DNA of 34,683 bases from Saprospiraceae bacterium (GCA_020629515.1 JAHDDE010000020.1:21946-56628); one strand, 5' to 3'. Positions 8,015 to 15,667 are shown, numbered from the stretch's first letter. Translations and numbers: made by a program. The notes: generated by a model from the letters alone, not told the origin.

Positions 8015-9715
8015 TTGGACCTTACATTTAAAGATTTAAATCTGAAAGATGATTTAGTATTAGGATTGGATGCATTGGGATTTGAACAACCGACCCCAAT
8101 TCAGAATAAGTCAATTCCTTACCTTCTCGATCATACGGAAGATCTTATTGCATTAGCGCAAACAGGTACGGGGAAAACGGCAGCCTTTAGTCTACCTATT
8201 TTGAATAAGATAGATATAGAAGATCGATCTGTACAGGCGATTATACTTTCACCTACAAGAGAGCTATGTCTACAAATTTGTAGAGACATAGAGTCTTTTA
8301 GTAGGCATATGAAAGGAGTTAAAGCTGTAGCGGTATATGGAGGAGCACATATAAGAGATCAAATTAGGGCGTTAGAAAAAGGGGTTCAAATCGTAGTTGG
8401 TACTCCAGGCAGAACTTTAGATCTCATCGAAAGGAGAAAGTTGAAACTGGGTGATGTACAATACTTGGTGTTAGATGAAGCAGATGAAATGCTATCTATG
8501 GGTTTTCAAGAGAGCTTAGATGCAATACTTGAAACTACACCTGAAGAAAAGCAGACGGTATTATTTTCGGCAACCATGCCTAAAGAAATCCGTCGAATCG
8601 CCAAGAAATACATGAATGAACCTCATGAAATATCTGTTATATCTGAAAATAAAAGTGCCTCAAATGTGAGTCATGAGTACTACATGACACTTGAGAAACA
8701 TCGGTATAAAGTGCTCAAAAGATTGGCAGATTATAACCCAGAAATTTATAGTATAGTTTTCTGTCGAACTCGACGTGAAACTCAACAAGTTGCAGATCGG
8801 TTGATGCAAGATGGATATTCTGCAGACTGTACTCATGGTGACCTCTCTCAGGCTCAAAGAGATCATGTGATGAGTAAGTTTAGGAATAAAAAAATCCAAA
8901 TGTTGGTTGCTACAGATGTAGCGGCTAGAGGAATCGATGTTAATGACTTAACTCACGTAATCAATTATAATCTTCCAGATAGTTTGGAGACTTATGTTCA
9001 TAGAAGCGGTCGAACTGGAAGAGCGAATAAATTGGGAGTTTGTATTACAATAATAAATCCTAAAGAAGGTGGACGAATAAGACAGCTTGAACGAAAGATC
9101 GAAAAGAAATTTGAGCAAAAACTGATTCCGGAAGGCAAAGAAATATGTCGTAAAAGATTATTTAATTTGATCAATGAGGTTGAAAAGGTAGAAGTTAATG
9201 ACAGTCAAATTGAAGAATTTATCGAAGAGATAAACCAAAAATTGAGTTGGTTAAGCCGAGAAGATCTCATTAAAAGATTTGTGTCTTTTGAGTTCAATAA
9301 ATTTCTTGAGTACTATAGTAATGCTGGCGATCTTAATGCTACTCCTAATAAAAGGGGAGGAAGAGACCGAGACCGAGACAGAGGTGGTAAAAGGGATAAG
9401 GGCCGTAGGAAATCAAGAAATGAGGCAGGTTTTACTCGATATTTCATCAACATAGGGAAAGATCAAAAACTGAACCCCTCGGAGTTAATTTCTTTGTTGA
9501 ATCAAACTATTAAAGGAGAGAAATTTGATATAGGAGCCATCGATCTTCAGAGTAATTTTAGCTTTTTTGAGCTCGAAGAAGGTATAGAGTCCAGCGTGAT
9601 TAAAAAATTTAAAGGAGCTAAATTCAGAGGGAGAAAGGTAAATGTTGAAATCGCTAATCCCAAACCATCAGGAAGATCTGGAAAGCGAAAGTTTAAAAAG
9701 AAGAAAAAGAAATAG
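8015..9715 (+). CDS. DEAD-box ATP-dependent RNA helicase (DeaD/CsdA-like) with DbpA RNA-binding domain
   Basis: A 566-residue RNA helicase with a complete motif set: Q motif PTPIQ (26-30), motif I AQTGTGKT (48-55), Ia PTREL, Ib GTPGR, motif II D154-E-A-D, motif III S-A-T (185-187), motif V in VATDVAARGIDV and motif VI HRSGRTGR. Next come an Arg/Asp/Gly/Lys-rich linker (RGGRDRDRDRGG, about 447-470), a DbpA-type RNA-binding domain (about 475-552) and a tail ending in six lysines. Such proteins unwind rRNA and mRNA, notably in ribosome assembly and cold growth. The start is taken as TTG at 8015: an in-frame stop lies at 7976-7978, no ATG falls between, and the sequence after it (DLTFKDLNL) matches the usual beginning of the family. 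It is transcribed alone, with a good -7 element upstream. Confidence 0.92.
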   Translation: MDLTFKDLNLKDDLVLGLDALGFEQPTPIQNKSIPYLLDHTEDLIALAQTGTGKTAAFSLPILNKIDIEDRSVQAIILSPTRELCLQICRDIESFSRHMKGVKAVAVYGGAHIRDQIRALEKGVQIVVGTPGRTLDLIERRKLKLGDVQYLVLDEADEMLSMGFQESLDAILETTPEEKQTVLFSATMPKEIRRIAKKYMNEPHEISVISENKSASNVSHEYYMTLEKHRYKVLKRLADYNPEIYSIVFCRTRRETQQVADRLMQDGYSADCTHGDLSQAQRDHVMSKFRNKKIQMLVATDVAARGIDVNDLTHVINYNLPDSLETYVHRSGRTGRANKLGVCITIINPKEGGRIRQLERKIEKKFEQKLIPEGKEICRKRLFNLINEVEKVEVNDSQIEEFIEEINQKLSWLSREDLIKRFVSFEFNKFLEYYSNAGDLNATPNKRGGRDRDRDRGGKRDKGRRKSRNEAGFTRYFINIGKDQKLNPSELISLLNQTIKGEKFDIGAIDLQSNFSFFELEEGIESSVIKKFKGAKFRGRKVNVEIANPKPSGRSGKRKFKKKKKK

Positions 9716-9752
9716 AATTTAAAAGTGGAATGTCCAATTTTGGGATCCGGGC

Positions 9753-10547
9753 TTAAGTAACTCGCATATTTCGTAATTTTTTAATGACCATTTCTGGGGC
9801 TAATCGATAGAGTAGGGCCAGTCGTGACTCTCTTTTGTTGGCGATTATTATTTCGGATTTCTGTTTAATAATGGCCTCTATCGTTTTCTTCGCCACAATT
9901 GACACTGGTAATCCATTGGCGATAGCTGGGTCTGTAACCCCGTGAACTTTTCCATCTCCTTCTATAGCATTAATAGATATATTGGTATGCGTTGAGCCAG
10001 GCGCGACAATTAATACATGAATACCATGTCGGTGGATTTCAGCCCTTAGGCTACCCATGAACCCAATGATGGCATGTTTAGCAGCACAGTACGCACTACG
10101 CATGGGGACACCTACTTTGCCAGCTACGCTACTTATGGTTACTATACTTCCGTTTCCCCGAGCTATCATGTGGTTTAACATGGCCTTAGTCATGACAATA
10201 GGAGCGAAATAGTCCAATTCCATGATTTTACGGTCTACACTTAGATCAGTATCTACAGTTAGTGATCTCTGCGTTATACCCGCATTGTTGATCAAAATAT
10301 GTATGTCACCTACTTGTGTTAATAAATTTTCAGTGGCTTGAGGTATTTCCTCAGTTTTTAAAAGATCCATTGGATAAACTACATGATCATCACCTTTTAA
10401 TTGGGCACATACAGCATTTAATTTTTCTACATTTCTTGAACTTAATATCACCCGAGCACCTCGATCGGCAAGTTGAATGGATAATTCTTTACCAATACCA
10501 TCAGAAGCACCAGTTATCCATACCGTTTTATTTTTAAAATCTTTCAT
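9753..10547 (-). CDS. Short-chain dehydrogenase/reductase (SDR), DHRS7-like
   Basis: A 264-residue NAD(P)-dependent oxidoreductase of the classical SDR type. It shows the cofactor motif T12-G-A-S-D-G-I-G19, the N-N-A-G motif at 87-90, catalytic Ser140, and Tyr153-x3-Lys157 in AYCAAKHA. The stretch around MRSAYCAAKHAIIGFMGSL resembles DHRS7-type enzymes acting on lipids, steroids or retinoid-like carbonyls; the substrate is not known. The start is placed at ATG 10545-10547, because MKDFKNKTVWITG is the normal N-terminus; a TTG at 10569-10571 would add eight odd residues. The gene lies 63 bases after the nitroreductase stop and could be co-transcribed with it. A perfect 14-bp hairpin covers the start codon, which may limit translation. 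Confidence 0.88.
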   Translation of the reverse strand: MKDFKNKTVWITGASDGIGKELSIQLADRGARVILSSRNVEKLNAVCAQLKGDDHVVYPMDLLKTEEIPQATENLLTQVGDIHILINNAGITQRSLTVDTDLSVDRKIMELDYFAPIVMTKAMLNHMIARGNGSIVTISSVAGKVGVPMRSAYCAAKHAIIGFMGSLRAEIHRHGIHVLIVAPGSTHTNISINAIEGDGKVHGVTDPAIANGLPVSIVAKKTIEAIIKQKSEIIIANKRESRLALLYRLAPEMVIKKLRNMRVT

Positions 10548-10579
10548 TGGAGGGTCTTTTTTAATCTCCAATGAAAGAT
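10539..10579 (-). promoter_or_regulatory. 14-bp perfect inverted repeat burying the SDR start codon
   Basis: On the minus strand ATCTTTCATTGGAG (10579-10566) is followed by a 13-nt A-rich loop and then CTCCAATGAAAGAT (10552-10539), its exact reverse complement. The ATG of the SDR gene lies in the second arm, so in mRNA the start codon and the bases just before it would be fully paired. It could be a translational switch, an attenuator (TTTT follows the stem) or a dimer-binding operator. Confidence 0.6.
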
Positions 10580-10610
10580 AATATTTATTTATTCTATCAA
10601 TGATCGGGAT

Positions 10611-11285
10611 TTATTTCCAGCTTACTATTTCCGTTAGTGGTCTTCGAGTTTTAGGATGAGGGGGGGCTGCTTTTCTGTATCCAAAAGCAACCATAAATGA
10701 CAAGCCATATTTGCTTGTATCTATATCAAACTTTTCTTGAAGCAATTTCTCCGCATTTTTTTGATGAAATCCTTCTATCGGGCAGCTATCTATGCCGACC
10801 AATGCGGCCGCAGTGAGCATATTGCCTAAAGCGATATAAGTTTGTTTTGCAGCCCAATCAAATAATTTTTTATCTGTATCAAGGGCAAAATCTCTTTCTT
10901 GAAATTCTCTATAGAACTTAGTATACATCTCTTTTACGTCCGGTGGAAATTGTTTGATTTCATCCATCATATAATTGATATAAGGCGCATCCCATTTAGT
11001 CATTGGAGCCTTCATGGTTAATCCTAAGATGAAATGACTTGCGGTGTCTAATTTTAATGGTGCACCCCATGCGACGGGCTTCAGTAATTCTCTAAGTGCT
11101 GGATCTTGGATAACTACAAAATGCCATGGTTCAAATCCAAATGAACTGGGAGATAGATTAGCGGTGGTTAGTATGAAGTTTATTTGTTCGTCTGATAGTT
11201 TTTTAGTGGAATCAAATTCTTTAGTAGCATGTCGATATTTAAATGCGTCGATGATATCTGATTGTGAGAGATTAGGTATGCTCAT
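10611..11285 (-). CDS. Nitroreductase family NAD(P)H-dependent flavin oxidoreductase (NfsB-like)
   Basis: A 224-residue FMN enzyme expected to reduce nitro compounds, quinones or similar electrophiles with NAD(P)H in the cytoplasm. The N-terminus carries KYRHATKEFD with the FMN-phosphate-binding basic residues, followed by LSPSSFGFEPWHFVV. This is the standard S-P-S-S..-P-W-x-F/V pattern of the NfsB/YodC branch. The C-terminal part, FMVAFGYRKAAPPHPKTR, is also typical. Length is close to that of E. coli NfsB. It starts at ATG 11283-11285 and is divergent from an HxlR/DUF24 regulator gene; that pairing is classic for quinone- or aldehyde-responsive nitroreductases such as YodC and HypO of Bacillus. 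The promoter and a palindromic operator candidate are recognisable just upstream. Confidence 0.9.
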   Translation of the reverse strand: MSIPNLSQSDIIDAFKYRHATKEFDSTKKLSDEQINFILTTANLSPSSFGFEPWHFVVIQDPALRELLKPVAWGAPLKLDTASHFILGLTMKAPMTKWDAPYINYMMDEIKQFPPDVKEMYTKFYREFQERDFALDTDKKLFDWAAKQTYIALGNMLTAAALVGIDSCPIEGFHQKNAEKLLQEKFDIDTSKYGLSFMVAFGYRKAAPPHPKTRRPLTEIVSWK

Positions 11286-11302
11286 TATTTTTTATATTTA
11301 TA

Positions 11303-11319
11303 ACTATAATTAATATAGT
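11303..11319. promoter_or_regulatory. Palindromic operator candidate of the HxlR regulator
   Basis: ACTATAATTAATATAGT has inverted ACTATA/TATAGT arms with a 5-bp centre. It sits immediately downstream of the nitroreductase -7 element, where the transcript should start, so a bound repressor would block initiation. Further TATAGTA copies in direct orientation occur at 11332-11338 and 11367-11373, the latter just before the regulator's own ATG. Confidence 0.55.
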
Positions 11320-11321
11320 AG

Positions 11322-11352
11322 CAAACATATGTATAGTATTTTGTTTGTTCAA
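11322..11352 (-). promoter_or_regulatory. Predicted Bacteroidota promoter of the nitroreductase gene
   Basis: On the minus strand TTG (11352-11350) is followed after 20 nt by TATGTTTG (11329-11322), an exact TAnnTTTG -7 element with the expected -33/-7 spacing. The start of transcription would fall at about 11315, some 30 bases before the nitroreductase ATG. Confidence 0.65.
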
Positions 11353-11377
11353 TAGCGGTCAAAAAGTATAGTATAAA

Positions 11378-11704
11378 ATGTATAAGTTTAATGGAAGAGA
11401 ATATCCCTGTTGCACAAGCCTTACTATGGGAGTTATAGGTGGCAAATGGAAATCAGTCATCCTCTATCACTTGAAGGATGGCGGACTTAGGTACAACGAA
11501 ATAAGAAAGCTAATGCCTACAGTGACCGAACGTACACTTAGCCTTCAACTCAAGACCTTAGAAGAAGATGGTATAGTTATTCGTCAAGTTTTTACTAAAA
11601 AACCACCACTTAAAGTGGAGTATTCTCTAAGCAAATTAGGTTTAACTTTAGTTCCATTGATAAAGGCTATAGCTGACTGGGGTGATTCAGTAGTGGGTAC
11701 TTAG
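11378..11704 (+). CDS. HxlR/DUF24-family winged-helix transcriptional regulator
   Basis: A 108-residue MarR-like regulator of the HxlR (DUF24) family. The body matches the family: IGGKWKSVILYHLKDGGLRYNEI, then an L-P-x-V-T-E-R-T-L-x-x-Q-L-type recognition region (MPTVTERTLSLQLKTLEEDG), the wing VFTKKPPLKVEYSLSKLG, and a C-terminal dimer helix. Cys11 and Cys12 in YPCC occupy the place of the redox- or electrophile-sensing cysteine of YodB, CatR and HypR. The gene is divergent from the nitroreductase by 92 bases that hold repeated TATAGTA elements, so it is likely the repressor or activator of that enzyme and of itself. The ATG at 11378 is preceded by GTATAGTATAAA and has no clear Shine-Dalgarno. 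Confidence 0.92.
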   Translation: MYKFNGREYPCCTSLTMGVIGGKWKSVILYHLKDGGLRYNEIRKLMPTVTERTLSLQLKTLEEDGIVIRQVFTKKPPLKVEYSLSKLGLTLVPLIKAIADWGDSVVGT

Positions 11705-11711
11705 TATTCTT

Positions 11712-12071
11712 TTAGTTGGCTTGTTCATAAAAGAATTGCTCTTTTACAATTTTTCCATCCTTTACTTCATATACACATATCTCTTCAAATTTGCTCACAT
11801 GTGAATCACCTTTATATTGTAGATCCATGCTCATAGTGAGACTAAAATGATTTCCTGCCACGATTGGCTCACTTACTGATGAACCGTGGAAAGCTTCGAT
11901 CCCTGCGTTCCATTCTGCTCCTTTTTTTCCGATTTCTTCCATTCCAGTGCATACAGAACCATCTGCTTCTATACTTTTAAAATTGGGATTAAAGAGCTCT
12001 TTGTAACAAGTGTTAAACTCTCCTTTACGACAGAGTTCTACTAATCGGTTGGCTAAGGTTTGCGTATCCAT
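11712..12071 (-). CDS. SnoaL-like / NTF2-fold protein
   Basis: A 119-residue protein with the layout of the SnoaL-like polyketide-cyclase/NTF2 fold: an N-terminal helix LANRLVELCRKGEF, a Y-x-E-L-F-N-P-N-F segment, a short strand followed by G-M-E-E-I-G-K-K-G, and an alternating beta sheet ending in VYEVKDGKIVKEQFFY. The last pattern (DGKI-x-x-E-x-F-F-Y) is very common in this fold. No signal peptide is present. Catalytic residues cannot be assigned and many members only bind small molecules. Its end is 7 bases from the convergent HxlR gene. It lies 58 bases downstream of a small lipoprotein gene on the same strand. Confidence 0.75.
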   Translation of the reverse strand: MDTQTLANRLVELCRKGEFNTCYKELFNPNFKSIEADGSVCTGMEEIGKKGAEWNAGIEAFHGSSVSEPIVAGNHFSLTMSMDLQYKGDSHVSKFEEICVYEVKDGKIVKEQFFYEQAN

Positions 12072-12129
12072 GATTTGATTTTTGTGACAATTTACATCAA
12101 TTACTGATCTAATGGTTACTGTACTTTAG

Positions 12130-12507
12130 CTAATCGCAAGAAGATAAATTATGACCCTCAGTGAATAAAGTAGTTGTGCCAGACGTATTTACAAGATCGA
12201 GGACCTGACAATCACATTTGAACTCCACTTTATTAGTACTGAAATTGCCAAAATCTAAATCTATGGTAATAGAATCCTGATTTATCATATAGTCGTTAGG
12301 GCCAGGTATGGCATCTTCGATAGTGCCGAACATACCAGGCTCAGCAGCATAAATCGTATATCTTAGATCGTCAGTGAATTCATACATGACATTATCCTCA
12401 AAACCTTCTAATATCCACCGACCCACTATAGAACAATCGTCATTTTCTCCATCTTCAGCACAACTTGTGAGAGAAAGGATCAATAAAAATATTAGTAGCT
12501 TCTTCAT
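12130..12507 (-). CDS. Small lipoprotein, lipocalin-like
   Basis: A 125-residue predicted lipoprotein with signal LLILSLTSC (Cys16) followed by acidic residues AEDGENDD, the polar leader common in Bacteroidota lipoproteins. The mature part begins C-SIVGRWILEGFEDNVMYEFTDDLRYTIY. A 'G-x-W' followed by a strand of the type x-Y-x-F-x-x-D is characteristic of the lipocalin-like families of this phylum. Two further Cys (FKCDCQ) and a Cys near the end may form disulfides. Function is unknown. It lies 51 bases after the second M43 protease and may share its transcript. Confidence 0.7.
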   Translation of the reverse strand: MKKLLIFLLILSLTSCAEDGENDDCSIVGRWILEGFEDNVMYEFTDDLRYTIYAAEPGMFGTIEDAIPGPNDYMINQDSITIDLDFGNFSTNKVEFKCDCQVLDLVNTSGTTTLFTEGHNLSSCD

Positions 12508-12558
12508 ATTTATCTTTTGCGGATAATAACGAAATGAAATGTCCTATATATTATATAA

Positions 12559-14508
12559 TCACTCTTGTATTTCGCAATCAGCCAAAAGGGCTTCAAAAAT
12601 GGCGTTAGCTTCAACACTGAAGTTTTGTTTGAGTAAAATAGAATCATTTGCTTGAAAAATGATATGTTGACCATTAGTTATCGTCCCGTTTGCTTCAATA
12701 TGATTTTTGGCTATGTTGTTATTATTGTAGTCGCCGCTCAGGTTCAGAACGATTCCATCACAAGGATCTAATTGGATTTTAGGTATGTATATAGTAGCAC
12801 ATGCACGGTTGGTAAGGCATAAGCTTGGATTAATAGAAGAATTAATTGGATCAAGTTTTACTATGATGACCTCATCATTTACCCAATTTGAATATGCGGA
12901 TGCATGCACTTTAAAACAAGCTTGGAATGTGCCATTGCAATCAGCACCATAGGCTGTTTGCCCTAAGATAGGTTCTTCTTCTATGGAAACATTAAAAGTC
13001 TCGAAGCTATTGCTCACATCTCCTTCAACAGATACACATAACCCTATAGAAGTGAGATCTTCATTTAACTGTGGGAAATTACCCATAATTGCGATGAGTG
13101 TAGTGTTACCCGGTCCAGATGAAGTGCTCGTATTAAAATCAGCGCATTGAGATATTTCTTCACACAGGTCACCTCCCAAGAAACTAACAATTGCATAATT
13201 TTCATCATTAAAAATGTTCATATCGGGACTATCATTAGGTAGAGTAGTTCTAATAGTCAAAAGACTATCTTCGGATGATAGTTCCAAAGAATTGGCTAAA
13301 GTATATTCATAAGTGCCTTCTGATGAAATGGTTATGCCCTCAAGTGTTACAGTTTGAGATGTGATCCCATTAAGTTCAAAGATGACCGTGACTTTATTAA
13401 TGGTCGAGCTTCCATAATTTGAAATAGTGATCGTAGGATTGAAATTAGGATTACAGAAGTCATAGTTTGATAAATCTATATTAGAAATACCGACATCTAA
13501 AGATGCCATGGATGGTCCATCACATGCAGAGGCATTCTCATATAAAGTAGATCTGGAATCAGTTAGGTTAAATCGCATTCTATCTTTCTGTCCTTTTGTA
13601 AATGAATCCCAACAACTGCCTGTATAGTCCATATAGTTAGCATACATATCTGGCTGATCTCCTATACCCCCGCTTGAGATCGGACGATAAGGATTATTGT
13701 TGCTTAAATCATCTTCATCGGAAGTGCAGCTATTTCCAGGATCTGCACATGAATTGATGTTGAAATTATAACCTGAAGAAGGTTTTGGCGGAGTGTCACA
13801 TACCCTATCTCCGTCTGTAGTACAATCTGAGTTATTACAACTTCCACTGAATGTATGAGCAAGAGACAAATGATGGCCAATTTCGTGACAGATTAGTCCA
13901 GGATTGAAACAGCTCGCTAAATACCATGTATAGGTGCCATTGGCTGTTCCGCAATTGCCGTTTATACTTTTAGCCAATATGATGTTATTATAGCGGGTTG
14001 GATCCCAAATGATACTTGACATATAGCTCTGAGTGGGATCTACAGTATTTATGGGGTCATAATATCGAATCACTCCACTCGTGAAATTCCCATCTGGGTC
14101 AATTTTGGCCATGCACAATTCTATCTCGGTGTCAGCACCATAAAGTATATTATCATAACTACCTGCTCCAGGTTGTTGATGTCTAAATCGATCACTGGCG
14201 CTTTGAATCTGAGCGAAAATTTGGGCATCAGTGGGGTTTACCTCAGTACCAAGAGCCGAACCGTCGTGTACTATATGTACTACTGTCGGCAAACGATAGA
14301 CGATGTTGTTTTTTTGACTTTTTCCTTGAATGTTTTTTTGATATCTTTTTTCATATCCCTGATCTTGTATTTGTTGTGGGTACACGAAGTCGCTCTGAAG
14401 TCCACAATTAGAAATCAAAGGAATACGCTCATCTTCTTGCTGCGAAGAAAGTATGACTGTACAAAGGGATAATATTATAATCAGCTTAAGTCTAATTCTG
14501 ATGCTCAT
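12559..14508 (-). CDS. Secreted M43-family zinc metalloprotease with CARDB-like and C-terminal coat-hanger-like domains
   Basis: A 649-residue exported protease. A signal peptide covers about residues 1-23 (IIILSLCTVILSS). The catalytic domain (about 70-330) has H208-E209-I-G-H212 with third ligand His218, a CDTPP motif near 237, and the Met-turn Met293 in ANYMDYTGSC, all typical of pappalysin-like M43 enzymes. Residues about 333-445 look like a CARDB/immunoglobulin-like cell-adhesion domain (LDVGISNIDLSNYDFCNP, then ITISNYGSS). The last 75 residues (ANGTITNGQHIIFQANDSILLKQNF segment) alternate short strands in the way of the '3-coathanger stack' domain found at the ends of Bacteroidota surface proteins. 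There is no obvious T9SS type A or B signal and no IPTL tail, so its export route differs from that of the first protease. Confidence 0.85.
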   Translation of the reverse strand: MSIRIRLKLIIILSLCTVILSSQQEDERIPLISNCGLQSDFVYPQQIQDQGYEKRYQKNIQGKSQKNNIVYRLPTVVHIVHDGSALGTEVNPTDAQIFAQIQSASDRFRHQQPGAGSYDNILYGADTEIELCMAKIDPDGNFTSGVIRYYDPINTVDPTQSYMSSIIWDPTRYNNIILAKSINGNCGTANGTYTWYLASCFNPGLICHEIGHHLSLAHTFSGSCNNSDCTTDGDRVCDTPPKPSSGYNFNINSCADPGNSCTSDEDDLSNNNPYRPISSGGIGDQPDMYANYMDYTGSCWDSFTKGQKDRMRFNLTDSRSTLYENASACDGPSMASLDVGISNIDLSNYDFCNPNFNPTITISNYGSSTINKVTVIFELNGITSQTVTLEGITISSEGTYEYTLANSLELSSEDSLLTIRTTLPNDSPDMNIFNDENYAIVSFLGGDLCEEISQCADFNTSTSSGPGNTTLIAIMGNFPQLNEDLTSIGLCVSVEGDVSNSFETFNVSIEEEPILGQTAYGADCNGTFQACFKVHASAYSNWVNDEVIIVKLDPINSSINPSLCLTNRACATIYIPKIQLDPCDGIVLNLSGDYNNNNIAKNHIEANGTITNGQHIIFQANDSILLKQNFSVEANAIFEALLADCEIQE

Positions 14509-14828
14509 TTTCTGGTAACGTAGTGCTAAAAAAAGTGTAATGCCCTAAAATAAAGTTTTAGATTAAAGAAATTCTATAAATCAGGTGATTTAATTATTGT
14601 AATGGAGGTCCTTGAGCTATTGTACGTGATATATTCTAATCTTTCTAATTCTTTTTAGCGGAATTAAGTCGATCCACGCTCAGAGATAAGGACTTGATAT
14701 CAATATTGATATAGGGTTGTTTTGTAGCACATAGAATCTGAGTATATATATACCTTTATTACTGAAATCGATCACATAGCCATATTGATTTCGGTATATC
14801 TTATCCTTTAGGAATGTGATCCCATTTT
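14509..14828. other. 320-bp gene-free interval between the second M43 protease and the DUF3050 gene
   Basis: No supported gene lies here. It should contain the promoter and leader of the protease gene on the minus strand, but no exact TAnnTTTG element was found in the proximal part. The most noticeable structure is a perfect 16-bp palindrome, ATATCAATATTGATAT, at 14697-14712, which at this AT content could arise by chance. An open minus-strand frame that runs from inside the DUF3050 gene to 14680 has no family-like features and was left out. Confidence 0.6.
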
Positions 14829-15632
14829 TTACGCCATCGCATAGGTTGTTGAGCGAAGATTTTTTCTTTGTTTTATCTCTTGAGTTATTTCGTCCCAAAG
14901 GCTGATTCTTTTCTTTAAGGCAGTTTGTGAAACTTTCAAGACATCCATCCATTTTTCTTTGCTTTCTCCGCATAATTCAGAGATCATAGAAATTGACATC
15001 GGGCCATGATCTTCACCATCTAATTCGATATGTCTGTTTAGATAATAAGATAACTTTGGATATCGCGTGCTACCCTTATTATTGCCTCTATTTATGATTT
15101 GAATAAACAAATCTGGGATGATTTCTTCTCTTCCAAATGTAAATGCGGCTGCTATTTTGTGCGTTTCGGAGGTCTGAATAGTGTCAAATGTGAACTTTAT
15201 AAATGCTTTTTCTGCATCGGCCAGATGGATATTCTTAAGATTAGTAAGAAGCTCCTCAGAAGAATTATAAGATTGAGCTATGTTTAATATTTTAGAAGTA
15301 CTTGCACCGACTTCATTCATCGCCTCGAGATACATTTCAAAATGACTTTTGGGTACTCCATTTGCATCTATGTCGCTTTCCTCTTCTAATACAATTTCAT
15401 TAATAAATCTGGCAGTTTTGGGGTTAGATGACGGTTTCCAAGGTATTGATGTACACGTCAATTGGCCTTGTAAGGCTTTAAGTAGAGACATGAAATCCCA
15501 TACAGCATAAACATGCTTTTGCATGAATATTTTTATATCCGCTATTTCAGTTAGATGATAGTACAGATCATGACTTTTTAATCTTTCTCTAAGTGGGAAA
15601 AGTTGTTCTTCAATTAGTTTTATTTGGTTCAT
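14829..15632 (-). CDS. DUF3050 family protein, heme-oxygenase-like fold
   Basis: A 267-residue soluble, largely helical protein that matches the DUF3050 family (PF11251). The hallmark stretch is F-M-Q-K-H40-V-Y-A-V-W-D-F-M-S-L-L-K-A-L-Q, followed by L-T-C-T, P-W-x-P, and I-N-E79-I-V-L-E-E-E-S-D. Then come S-H97-F-E-M-Y, a segment with E169-E170, and R-H201-I-E-L-D205-G-E-D-H209-G-P-M. The family belongs to the heme-oxygenase-like superfamily, and the spaced Glu/His/Asp residues suggest a metal site like that of heme-oxygenase-like diiron oxidases; this is inference. No signal peptide is present. The ATG at 15630-15632 lies inside a weak inverted repeat. Upstream there is a cluster of TAGATT half-sites, so the gene may be tightly regulated. 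No obvious partner gene is adjacent. Confidence 0.85.
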   Translation of the reverse strand: MNQIKLIEEQLFPLRERLKSHDLYYHLTEIADIKIFMQKHVYAVWDFMSLLKALQGQLTCTSIPWKPSSNPKTARFINEIVLEEESDIDANGVPKSHFEMYLEAMNEVGASTSKILNIAQSYNSSEELLTNLKNIHLADAEKAFIKFTFDTIQTSETHKIAAAFTFGREEIIPDLFIQIINRGNNKGSTRYPKLSYYLNRHIELDGEDHGPMSISMISELCGESKEKWMDVLKVSQTALKKRISLWDEITQEIKQRKNLRSTTYAMA

Positions 15633-15659
15633 CAGTTGTCTTTATTGAGGTACTGATGA
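15629..15659 (-). promoter_or_regulatory. 8-bp inverted repeat over the DUF3050 start codon
   Basis: TCATCAGT (15629-15636) and ACTGATGA (15652-15659) are exact reverse complements 15 bp apart. The start codon lies in the downstream arm of the mRNA. The stem is weak and may be chance, but the arrangement copies that at the SDR gene. Confidence 0.3.
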
Positions 15660-15667
15660 TATAACAA

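Noticed and set aside
9362-9386. GAGACC-type repeats in the helicase gene
   Set aside because: In-frame codons for the RDRDR linker that is normal between the helicase core and the RNA-binding domain.
11705-12129. Toxin-antitoxin-like arrangement of the small SnoaL protein and its neighbours
   Set aside because: The 119-residue protein has the NTF2-like pattern and the neighbours are a lipoprotein and HxlR; sizes and motifs do not fit a toxin-antitoxin pair.
14697-14712. Perfect 16-bp palindrome ATATCAATATTGATAT
   Set aside because: Only A/T-rich, far from any start codon, and about one such palindrome is expected by chance in a window of this size and composition; noted in the gene-free interval only.
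14680-14973. A 97-codon minus-strand frame overlapping the end of the DUF3050 gene
   Set aside because: It begins inside DUF3050 in another frame and runs into AT-rich spacer; no domain, signal or conserved motif.
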